Positions 1 through 5,747 of a stretch of 9,894 nt of DNA are shown here, piece by piece. Positions within the stretch are counted from its first letter, which is position 1, and each line of letters opens with the position of its first letter. Position numbers and translations under genes: made by a program. Below the pieces are notes generated by a model. The model was not told the origin of the DNA and made no database searches. It saw only the letters and a program-made list of their open reading frames with translations. Source of the DNA: RGIG250 sp045616885 (GTDB taxonomy: Bacteria > Bacillota > Negativicutes > Selenomonadales > Selenomonadaceae); assembly GCA_045616885.1 (NCBI GenBank), contig JAZLHS010000027.1, positions 1-9,894 of the forward strand. Direction: 5' to 3'.

Positions 1-36
1 CCGGCGACAGAATTTTCGGCACGAAATAACTATCTA

Positions 37-131
37 AGCCTCCCCTTCAGCGAAGCTGACTGAGGGGTAAAATTATTCATCTTGTACAATTACCCCACCG
101 GCCTGCGTCCACCTCCCCTAAAGGGGAGGCT
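37..131. repeat. 95-bp GC-rich inverted-repeat element (MITE/REP-like)
   Basis: Perfect 11-base terminal inverted repeats, AGCCTCCCCTT at 37-47 and AAGGGGAGGCT at 121-131, bound the element. A second internal pair, GGGGTAA at 64-70 and TTACCCC at 90-96, lets the whole unit fold back on itself around a 19-base AT-rich centre (71-89) that contains the palindrome TTGTACAA (82-89). Each arm also has its own small hairpin: CAGC-GAA-GCTG at 48-58 and CCTCCCCT-AA-AGGGGAGG at 112-129. There is no coding capacity. The structure fits a non-autonomous palindromic element of the MITE/REP kind. Similar CCTCCCC...GGGGAGG elements recur in intergenic regions of several Firmicutes genomes, but that is recollection, since only one copy is visible here. 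No clear target-site duplication was seen. Confidence 0.6.
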
Positions 132-140
132 CATAAAAGC

Positions 141-170
141 AAATAACCGAGGCGATTGCCTCGGTTATTT
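141..170 (-). terminator. Intrinsic terminator after pyrE
   Basis: A perfect 13-bp stem (141-153 pairing with 158-170) closes a 4-base loop at 154-157. The GC core is CCGAGGC/GCCTCGG and the outer pairs are A-T, so either strand reads into U-rich sequence. It lies 25 bases beyond the pyrE stop and is the likely end of the pyrF-pyrE transcript. It could also work on the plus strand. Confidence 0.75.
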
Positions 171-195
171 TTATGCCATGATTCAATTCTCGGTT

Positions 196-774
196 TTATT
201 TCTTGCCGGTGCTGCCGCGCTTGGTCATGGGCACATTCTCTTTGCAGAGAGGGCACTCATCGGCAGTGAAGCTCTCAACGTTGAGATGAAGCAGAGCCTT
301 GTAAGGAACCTCACCGAAGGTCACCTTGCCGCCGGTGCGGTCAACCAGCATACCGATACCTACCGGTACGCCGCCTGCCTCTTTGACAACATCTACGACC
401 TCGCGAATGGAGCCGCCGGTAGTAACGATATCTTCAACGATGAGAACGCGCTCGCCCTCGTGGAGCTTGAAGCCGCGGCGGAAGGTCATCTTGCCGTCTA
501 CACGCTCGGTGAAGATAGCGCGGGTGCCCAGAGCCTTGCCGGTCTCATGCGCCAGAAGAATGCCGCCGGTCATGGGGCCGACTACAGTCTCAATATTTTC
601 ATCAGCAAAGAGCTTTGCCAATTCCTGGCAGAGAGCCTCAGTATATTTCGGCTGCTGGAGAACATTGAACTTCTCTACATAGCGATTGCTGTGACGGCCG
701 GAGGTAAGGAGGAAGTGTCCCTCCATGATAGCACCGGTCTTCACAAAAATATCCATAATTTCTTGTTCGGTCAT
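196..774 (-). CDS. pyrE: Orotate phosphoribosyltransferase
   Basis: PyrE joins orotate to phosphoribosyl pyrophosphate (PRPP) to give orotidine 5'-phosphate, the fifth step of UMP synthesis, in the cytoplasm. The protein is 192 residues, normal for the family. The PRPP-binding loop is clear at residues 110-122 (VLIVEDIVTTGGS), and the N-terminal part carries the GHFLLTSGRHSN segment (19-30) typical of PyrE. The C-terminal CPLC pair (174-177) is found in many PyrE proteins of this subtype and may be a metal or structural site. The ATG at 774 overlaps the pyrF TGA stop (ATGA), and a GAAGGTG ribosome site sits 7 bases upstream inside pyrF. Expression is therefore probably translationally coupled to pyrF, which supplies the enzyme that uses its product. 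Nothing looks truncated. Confidence 0.95.
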   Translation of the reverse strand: MTEQEIMDIFVKTGAIMEGHFLLTSGRHSNRYVEKFNVLQQPKYTEALCQELAKLFADENIETVVGPMTGGILLAHETGKALGTRAIFTERVDGKMTFRRGFKLHEGERVLIVEDIVTTGGSIREVVDVVKEAGGVPVGIGMLVDRTGGKVTFGEVPYKALLHLNVESFTADECPLCKENVPMTKRGSTGKK

Positions 775-1490
775 TTCTGTACACCTTCCATTTCTTTGAT
801 AATGCTCTCAGCGGCAGCGGCCGGATCCGCGGCAGTGCGGATAGGACGACCTACCACAATATGAGTAGAGCCGTTGGCAATAGCAGAAGCAGGGGTAGCA
901 ATCCTGTTCTGATCGTCGATGGACGCTCCGGTGGGACGAATGCCCGGCGTAACGATAAGGAAATCATCGCCGCAGGCCTGTCGAATCGCTGCAGACTCAT
1001 ATGGAGAAGCAACAACGCCGTCAAGTCCTGCCTCCTTTGCCAGCTTGGCCAGACGGACAACATGGGACTCGATAGCCTCCGTCTCACCCAGCTGTACCCA
1101 GTCCTCAGTACCGATGCTGGTAAGAACGGTAACCGCTATAAGCTTCGGCACCTGCACCTGCATCTCTGCTGCTGCTTCTCTCAGGCGAGTAACCGCCGCC
1201 TTCATCATGGCAAGGCCACCGGATGCATGGACGTTCATCATGGTCATTCCCAAGGGAAGAAGTGATACAAGACCTTCAGCCACGGTATTGCCGATATCGT
1301 GGAGCTTCAAATCAAGAAAAACTTCCTTGCCCATGTCCCGAAGACGACGGACGATGCTGCCGCCTGAGCGATAGAACAGCTCCATGCCAACCTTGTAGTG
1401 GCAGACGGAATCACCCAGCTTTTCCACCAGAGCGATTGCTTCTTCATCGGTCTTCACATCAAGGGCTACAATAAGCCGACTGTCAGCCAT
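771..1490 (-). CDS. pyrF: Orotidine 5'-phosphate decarboxylase
   Basis: PyrF decarboxylates orotidine 5'-phosphate to UMP, the last step of de novo pyrimidine synthesis. The protein is 239 residues from the chosen start, typical of the single-domain bacterial enzyme. Diagnostic sites, numbered from that start, are ALDVKT near the N-terminus (9-14), the catalytic DLKLHDIGNT block (60-69, with Asp60, Lys62 and Asp65 as the D-x-K-x-x-D set), TPGIRP (181-186) and the phosphate-binding VGRPI (213-217). The reading frame continues upstream to a TTG at 1508, but AAAAGGGGA (1497-1505) lies 6 bases before the ATG at 1490 and would be part of the coding region if TTG were used, so 1490 is preferred. 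It is the first gene of a pair with pyrE. No other pyr gene and no PyrR-type attenuator were seen nearby. Confidence 0.95.
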   Translation of the reverse strand: MADSRLIVALDVKTDEEAIALVEKLGDSVCHYKVGMELFYRSGGSIVRRLRDMGKEVFLDLKLHDIGNTVAEGLVSLLPLGMTMMNVHASGGLAMMKAAVTRLREAAAEMQVQVPKLIAVTVLTSIGTEDWVQLGETEAIESHVVRLAKLAKEAGLDGVVASPYESAAIRQACGDDFLIVTPGIRPTGASIDDQNRIATPASAIANGSTHIVVGRPIRTAADPAAAAESIIKEMEGVQK

Positions 1491-1496
1491 AGTCAT

Positions 1497-1505
1497 TCCC
1501 CTTTT
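1497..1505 (-). promoter_or_regulatory. Ribosome binding site that sets the pyrF start
   Basis: AAAAGGGGA on the minus strand ends 6 bases before the ATG at 1490. The in-frame TTG at 1508 precedes this site, and the ATG at 1496 touches it, so both are poor starts. Confidence 0.75.
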
Positions 1506-1525
1506 CAAAACTAATTATTAAAAAT

Positions 1526-1534
1526 ATTATAACA
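1526..1534 (-). promoter_or_regulatory. Extended -10 promoter for pyrF-pyrE
   Basis: On the minus strand TGTTATAAT gives a TGn extension plus a consensus TATAAT (1526-1531), about 35 bases before the pyrF ATG. A -35 box at 17-base spacing (1549-1554) would read TATCCC and is poor, so this would be an extended -10 promoter. That -35 position falls inside the flagellin terminator hairpin. Confidence 0.6.
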
Positions 1535-1565
1535 CAAAAGAAATGGGCGGGATATACCCGCCCAT
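1533..1565 (-). terminator. Intrinsic terminator after the flagellin gene
   Basis: A perfect 9-bp stem ATGGGCGGG/CCCGCCCAT (1543-1551 with 1557-1565) has a 5-base loop (ATATA). On the minus strand it is followed by TTTCTTTTG. It begins 21 bases after the flagellin stop and separates that gene from pyrF-pyrE. Confidence 0.8.
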
Positions 1566-1586
1566 AAGAATTTACTCGTGTTTTTC

Positions 1587-2429
1587 TCAATGCAGAAGCT
1601 TCAGTACCGATGCACTGTTGGTCATGAACATTTTCTGTGCGTACATGGCAAGCTGATTCTGTGTATCCGCGGAGCGAAGCTGCATGATGGCCTTTGCCAT
1701 ATCGGTATCGCTCATATTGGAATCCGCTGCTGTGAGATTCTCCTCCGCGACTGTGTAATTCGCCGAAGCATAGGTTAGATTCTGCTGAGCCGCACCGATG
1801 TCAGTGGCCATGTCCAGTGCCGAAACGATGTCAGATCCCCTGTCCTTCGCCACACCCAGGGCCGTGTCTATCTTGCTGAGAGCATTCTTCAGGCCGTCCT
1901 CAGTATCCAGAGAGGCCAAGTCAATGGTTGAATTGCCTTCGGAGTCGGCCAAACCGAGAGACTCCGCTGTCATGTTCCCCAGCGATACGCTGCGATAGCC
2001 ATCCAAGCCAGCTACTGCCACATTGCGGTTACTGTTCAGCAAATCCATACCATTATATTGAATGGAAGCATTATCATTGATAGTCTGAATCGACTGGTTA
2101 ATGGTATTGCCAATGGTGGTCAGGTCACTGGGAGAATTCGTCCCGTTGGCAGCCTTGATTACCTGCTCACGGATACTGGTAAGCGCATTTATTGTGGAGG
2201 ATACGCCGCCGGCTGCTACCGACAGCATAGCATTCGCATTCTGCGTATTTTGGTTCGATTGAGCCAATGCTCCAATCTGGGCTCTTGTACGACGGGAAAT
2301 CGCATACTCGGATGCTCCGTACTGAGCCGTAGGAAACTTAGAACCACTGGCAATCTGCTTCAAAACAGCATTGTAGTTGCTCTTCGTTGTGTTTATCTGA
2401 TTAAGAAATCCTACTCCACCGACAGCCAT
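1587..2429 (-). CDS. Divergent orphan flagellin
   Basis: This is a flagellin family protein, the subunit of the flagellar filament, of 280 residues from the chosen start. The N-terminal helical domain (about 1-135) and C-terminal helical domain (about 185-280) align in order with the D0/D1 regions of flagellin. Signature-like segments are AANGTN (93-98), QYNGMDLL (124-131), AEENLTAADSNMSDTDMAKAI (from 228) and SVLKLLH at the end. The variable middle region is only about 50 residues, so no large surface domain is present. Several canonical motifs are altered: the usual LSSGLRINxAxDDAAG reads IASGSKFPTAQYGAS (26-40), and the usual N-terminal VNxN segment is missing. No signal peptide is expected, since flagellin uses the flagellar export apparatus. 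An AGGAGGT site (2437-2443) lies 7 bases before the ATG at 2429; the frame extends to a TTG at 2468, which would put this site inside the gene. No other flagellar gene is in the window. It could be a minor filament protein or a flagellin-like protein with another role. Confidence 0.85.
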   Translation of the reverse strand: MAVGGVGFLNQINTTKSNYNAVLKQIASGSKFPTAQYGASEYAISRRTRAQIGALAQSNQNTQNANAMLSVAAGGVSSTINALTSIREQVIKAANGTNSPSDLTTIGNTINQSIQTINDNASIQYNGMDLLNSNRNVAVAGLDGYRSVSLGNMTAESLGLADSEGNSTIDLASLDTEDGLKNALSKIDTALGVAKDRGSDIVSALDMATDIGAAQQNLTYASANYTVAEENLTAADSNMSDTDMAKAIMQLRSADTQNQLAMYAQKMFMTNSASVLKLLH

Positions 2430-2436
2430 TCGCCGC

Positions 2437-2443
2437 ACCTCCT
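2437..2443 (-). promoter_or_regulatory. Consensus ribosome binding site of the flagellin gene
   Basis: AGGAGGT on the minus strand lies 7 bases before the ATG at 2429. It is the strongest ribosome site in the window and suggests high expression. It fixes the start against the upstream in-frame TTG at 2468. Confidence 0.85.
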
Positions 2444-2480
2444 GTAAAATTCTATACCATCCTAACAATTCTATATCTTC

Positions 2481-2509
2481 ATTATAGGTTATAAAGATAA
2501 ATATATCAA
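2481..2509 (-). promoter_or_regulatory. Sigma-A promoter of the flagellin gene
   Basis: On the minus strand, -35 TTGATA (2504-2509) and -10 TATAAT (2481-2486) are separated by exactly 17 AT-rich bases. The expected start of transcription is near 2474, giving a leader of about 45 bases. The -35 box overlaps the ctpA stop codon (2506-2508). This is a vegetative-type promoter; no sigma-28/sigma-D flagellar promoter (TAAA then about 15 bases then GCCGATAA) was seen upstream of the gene. Confidence 0.75.
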
Positions 2510-3687
2510 GGTTTTTCCGCGGAACCCTCGCCCCGGATTTTTTCCTTCAGTACCTCTATAGCCTTGTCGAGCTGCTCTGCCTGTCCCCTGTCCTCAATTA
2601 TATCCGGGGTAACGCCGACACCGTTAATGCTGCGGCCATTGGGAGTGTAATACTTGGCCACCGTCAGCTTCAGGCCATCCTTTGTCCCCGGCAGCTGCAT
2701 AATGCTCTGAACACTACCCTTGCCGTAGCTGGTGACGCCTACTATTGTAGCGGCTCCTGTATCCTGCAGCGCTCCGGCCAATATTTCACTGGCGCTGGCA
2801 CTGTCACCGTCGATGAGAACCACTATCGGAAGTTCCATCTTCTCCAGTTTGGAGGAAAACTCTTCCTTACTGCCGTCCCGATAGACCACGGAGACAATCG
2901 GCCCTTTCGGTACCAAATCCTTTGCTATCTCAACACAGGCAGAAAGTAATCCGCCGTGATTCAGCCGCAGATCGATAATGAGACCATTCATGTTCTCATT
3001 TTTGAGCTTAGTCAGCGTTTCCTTAAATTCCTTGTCGCAGGTGGTACTGAAGGAAGCTATCCTGATATAGCCGATTCCCTCCTCCAGCATCTGACCGTCA
3101 ACCATCTTCATGTGAATGCGGTCTCTGGTTATCTTCATTTCATGCTCGGTATATTTACCAGCCGCTTTATCCTCGTAGCGGCGGATGGACAGCGCGACCT
3201 GAGAACCGACTTCTCCGCGAATCTTTGCCGCCACCTCTTCAAAGGTAAGCTCTGCTGCCGACGTTCCGTCAACAGCGACAATCTCGTCCTCCGGAAGGAT
3301 ACCGGCCGCCTCGCTGGGTGTTCCCTCCATTACGGAAAGGACGACCGCCGCACTGTCCCGGTAGCCCATGACGATACCGATACCGCCAAAAGCCGCATCG
3401 GTATGATCCTTAAGCTTCCCGAACCGCTCCGCGTTAAGATAAACGGAATGTTTATCTCCCAGCGCATTCACCATACCGGTGAGGGCTCCGTCTATCAGAG
3501 CCTGATCATCCACCTTATCTACATAATGGGTGGAAATATATTTTTTCAGAGTCGCAAGCCGCAGTATATCCGTGACCGTCTGCTGATTGGCTCCGATGAG
3601 CGTCATCAGCCCGGCCGCAGTTGCTGCCGATGAAACAATAGCCGTCGCCAGAACGACTCCGATGAGTTTATATTTATCCTTGAACAA
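2506..3687 (-). CDS. ctpA: S41 carboxyl-terminal processing protease (CtpA/CtpB-like)
   Basis: This is a membrane-anchored serine protease of family S41 that cleaves envelope proteins near their C-terminus. The 393 residues show an N-terminal membrane anchor or signal segment (8-31), a PDZ domain (about 98-185) and the tail-specific protease domain (about 200-365). The Ser/Lys catalytic pair is visible: Ser298 in DGDSASASEI and Lys323 in SYGKGSVQ, with Gln327 four residues later. The spacing of 25 between Ser and Lys matches the family. The usual DLRxNPGG strand reads DLRLNHGG (239-246), a Pro-to-His change. The start is a TTG at 3687 with AGAGGT 8 bases upstream, and a stop codon lies in frame just upstream, so no longer start is available. 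It is the last gene of the ftsE-ftsX-M23 unit, 15 bases after its neighbour, which suggests a substrate in that envelope pathway (inference). The symbol is by family only. Confidence 0.9.
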   Translation of the reverse strand: MFKDKYKLIGVVLATAIVSSAATAAGLMTLIGANQQTVTDILRLATLKKYISTHYVDKVDDQALIDGALTGMVNALGDKHSVYLNAERFGKLKDHTDAAFGGIGIVMGYRDSAAVVLSVMEGTPSEAAGILPEDEIVAVDGTSAAELTFEEVAAKIRGEVGSQVALSIRRYEDKAAGKYTEHEMKITRDRIHMKMVDGQMLEEGIGYIRIASFSTTCDKEFKETLTKLKNENMNGLIIDLRLNHGGLLSACVEIAKDLVPKGPIVSVVYRDGSKEEFSSKLEKMELPIVVLIDGDSASASEILAGALQDTGAATIVGVTSYGKGSVQSIMQLPGTKDGLKLTVAKYYTPNGRSINGVGVTPDIIEDRGQAEQLDKAIEVLKEKIRGEGSAEKP

Positions 3688-3702
3688 GAGACATTACCTC
3701 TT

Positions 3703-4851
3703 TTATGGCAGATATTCCTCCGGATCCGTCAGCTCACCGTCGATGCGAACCTCGAAGTGACAGTGCGGTCCGGTCGAGTTGCCGGTGGAGCCACAGTAGG
3801 CAATGACATCGCCCCGCTCCACATGCTGACCTACCCCAACATTAAGTGCTTCATTATGACCGTACAGCGTAGTCAGACTGCCGCCGTGGTCGATGATAAC
3901 CGTATATCCGTAGCCGGATATCCAGCCGGAATGAATAACTTCTCCCGACGCAGCCGCCAGAATAGGATCTCCATAGTCACCGGCGATATCCATGCCGCTG
4001 TGATAGCGGCTGTCACCCCAAATAGGATGAATACGCCAGCCGTACTGGGATGTTATTTCACCAATGAGCGGCCAGCTCATTCCTCCCGGCCCCACTGCCG
4101 ACTGAGAACCGGAGCTGCCGTGCTGCTTCTGACGAATGAGTCTTTCTACCTCACGGGAAGCCGCAAGATTTTCCTCATAAGCCCGGTCAGCGGCATCTCG
4201 CTCACTTTCCAGCTTGTCCATTATCGCCTGCTTCCGGCCGCGGCGTTCAAGAATATTTGCTTCCCGTTTCTCAGCCACATCAACAAGCTGCTTCTGATGC
4301 CGCTGCTCTGTCTCCAGCTTCTCCTTCGCCTCAAGTACAGCGGTGCGCTGGGCAACGATTGTCTTCACCAGCTCATAGTCCTGCTTGATTATCTTCTTCC
4401 ACAAATCCATACGGGTTGACAGGTCGCGGAAGTCCTCTGCGCCGAAGAGGACATCGATATAGCTTATCTGTCCGTGCATATAAATATCGCGGACACGCTT
4501 TTTCAATACGGCCACCCGCTCTTTGAGAAGGGCTGTCTTCTCGGCTAAATCGGCTTCGGTGGCTTCTATATTTCCTTCGGTGACATCCAGCAGTTTCTTG
4601 ACTCGCCGGTAGTCATCACTGGCGACGGCTACTTCATCATCAATGACCTGAATTTCCGCCGCTACATTTTCCATTTCCTGAGCAGCCATCTCCGAGCGTC
4701 GCTGCGCCTCATAAGCTCGCTGCTGGAGGATAGCCAGCTCACTTTCCAGATCATCCTGCTCACCGGCACTAACCGGTGTCAGCCAAAGGCTGGTCGTCAG
4801 TATTGCCGCAGACAGGAGTGCACCCAGTCTCTTTCGGTCTCTCAAACTCAT
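3703..4851 (-). CDS. EnvC-like murein hydrolase: coiled coil plus LytM (M23) domain
   Basis: This is an exported cell-wall protein of 382 residues. It has a signal peptide (1-29, likely cleaved after VSA), a long charged coiled-coil region (about 31-243), a short Gly/Ser-rich linker (245-257) and a C-terminal LytM/M23 peptidase domain (about 258-382). Zinc ligands His284 and Asp288 (HSGMD) and His365 (in HCH, 363-365), and the catalytic histidines His332 (GHN) and His363, are all present. The domain can therefore probably cleave peptide crosslinks itself, unlike E. coli EnvC, whose LytM domain is degenerate and only activates amidases. It begins 8 bases after the ftsX stop, with an AGGTG site overlapping that stop. 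By analogy with EnvC, PcsB and CwlO, the coiled coil should bind the outer loop of FtsX and be switched on by FtsE ATP hydrolysis. Partner and direct activity are inferred. Confidence 0.9.
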   Translation of the reverse strand: MSLRDRKRLGALLSAAILTTSLWLTPVSAGEQDDLESELAILQQRAYEAQRRSEMAAQEMENVAAEIQVIDDEVAVASDDYRRVKKLLDVTEGNIEATEADLAEKTALLKERVAVLKKRVRDIYMHGQISYIDVLFGAEDFRDLSTRMDLWKKIIKQDYELVKTIVAQRTAVLEAKEKLETEQRHQKQLVDVAEKREANILERRGRKQAIMDKLESERDAADRAYEENLAASREVERLIRQKQHGSSGSQSAVGPGGMSWPLIGEITSQYGWRIHPIWGDSRYHSGMDIAGDYGDPILAAASGEVIHSGWISGYGYTVIIDHGGSLTTLYGHNEALNVGVGQHVERGDVIAYCGSTGNSTGPHCHFEVRIDGELTDPEEYLP

Positions 4852-4859
4852 GTGGACAC

Positions 4860-5747
4860 CTACGCTTTCAGGAACCGTTTGAGGGAAAGAGTACTGCCCA
4901 GCGCACCCATGAAAATTCCGGATATTATGACAACAAGGCCAATGATATACATAAAGGGACTTTCCGGTATCAACGGGAAGAAGGTGAGAGTATCAACGAT
5001 GGACTTCGCCACAAACCGGTATGCTATCCGCAGGAATACCGCCGCTATAAGGCCGCCAACCGCCCCAAGGAAGATGCCCTCCATGATGAACGGCCAGCGG
5101 ATGAACCAGTCAGTAGCGCCAACATACTTCATTATCGCCACTTCGCGGCGACGGGCGAATACCGTCAGCCTGATGGTGTTGTATATGATAAAGAGGGTTG
5201 CACCCACCAGCACCGCCATGATGGAAACGCCGATTATCCTTGCCAGACGGGTAATATCAAAAAGGTGCTGAATAACATCCTGCCCGTAGCGGGCTTCCTC
5301 AACTCCGTCAAACTGGCGAATGACCTTTGCGGCCGTAGCCACCAGTGACGGCACTCTCACTTTGACCTTGTAGGCATTGGGCAGCGGATTGTCACTGCCG
5401 AGAGCTGTAAGAATATAACTCTGCTCGCCGAGACGCTCCTTGAAATCTTCAATAGCCTTCTCCTTGGATATGTACTCCACGGATTCCAGCCCCTGCATCT
5501 CACGCAGTTTATCGCCAATATCCTCTATCTTCGACTCGCTGAGCCCATCCTTCAGATATACGCTTATCTCCACCTGAGACTCCAGCGAATCAGCCATTCG
5601 GTTCGTATTCATTACGATGGTGAGGAACATTCCGAAAACGAACAGCGCCACCGCCACCGTGCCGATAGAGGCAAAGGTCATCCAGCTGTTTCGCTTCAGG
5701 GACAGGAAGGTCTCATGGAGAAAATACTCAAAGGTACTAAGCTTCAT
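4860..5747 (-). CDS. ftsX: Cell division protein FtsX, membrane subunit of FtsEX
   Basis: FtsX is the membrane partner of FtsE; together they pass an ATP-driven signal to peptidoglycan hydrolases outside the membrane. From the chosen start it has 295 residues, close to the Bacillus protein. Four membrane segments can be seen (about 27-48, 170-192, 218-242 and 264-286), with a large outer loop at about 49-168, the expected hydrolase docking domain. The conserved segment after the second helix, NTIRLTVFARRREVAIMKYVGAT (190-212), is typical of the family. The frame extends upstream to 5801, but GGAGGA (5755-5760) is 7 bases before the ATG at 5747 and only 1 base from the ATG at 5753, so 5747 is preferred. 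The gene overlaps the end of ftsE by 11 bases, indicating translational coupling. Confidence 0.93.
   Translation of the reverse strand: MKLSTFEYFLHETFLSLKRNSWMTFASIGTVAVALFVFGMFLTIVMNTNRMADSLESQVEISVYLKDGLSESKIEDIGDKLREMQGLESVEYISKEKAIEDFKERLGEQSYILTALGSDNPLPNAYKVKVRVPSLVATAAKVIRQFDGVEEARYGQDVIQHLFDITRLARIIGVSIMAVLVGATLFIIYNTIRLTVFARRREVAIMKYVGATDWFIRWPFIMEGIFLGAVGGLIAAVFLRIAYRFVAKSIVDTLTFFPLIPESPFMYIIGLVVIISGIFMGALGSTLSLKRFLKA

Noticed and set aside
82..864. Long plus-strand open frame opposite pyrE
   Set aside because: It is antisense to a certain pyrE gene, begins inside the inverted-repeat element, has no ribosome site and encodes no recognisable domain.
1491..1508. Upstream TTG or ATG starts for pyrF
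   Set aside because: The TTG at 1508 would place the ribosome site inside the gene, and the ATG at 1496 abuts it. The ATG at 1490 has the proper 6-base spacing.
1491..1580. PyrR attenuator before pyrF
   Set aside because: The only hairpin is the flagellin terminator, upstream of the -10 box and therefore not in the pyrF transcript.
2430..2505. Sigma-28 (flagellar) promoter upstream of the flagellin gene
   Set aside because: No TAAA plus GCCGATAA pair was found; the only well-formed promoter is of the sigma-A type.
2956..4419. Plus-strand open frames opposite ctpA and the M23 gene
   Set aside because: Both are shadows of strongly supported minus-strand genes with intact catalytic motifs.
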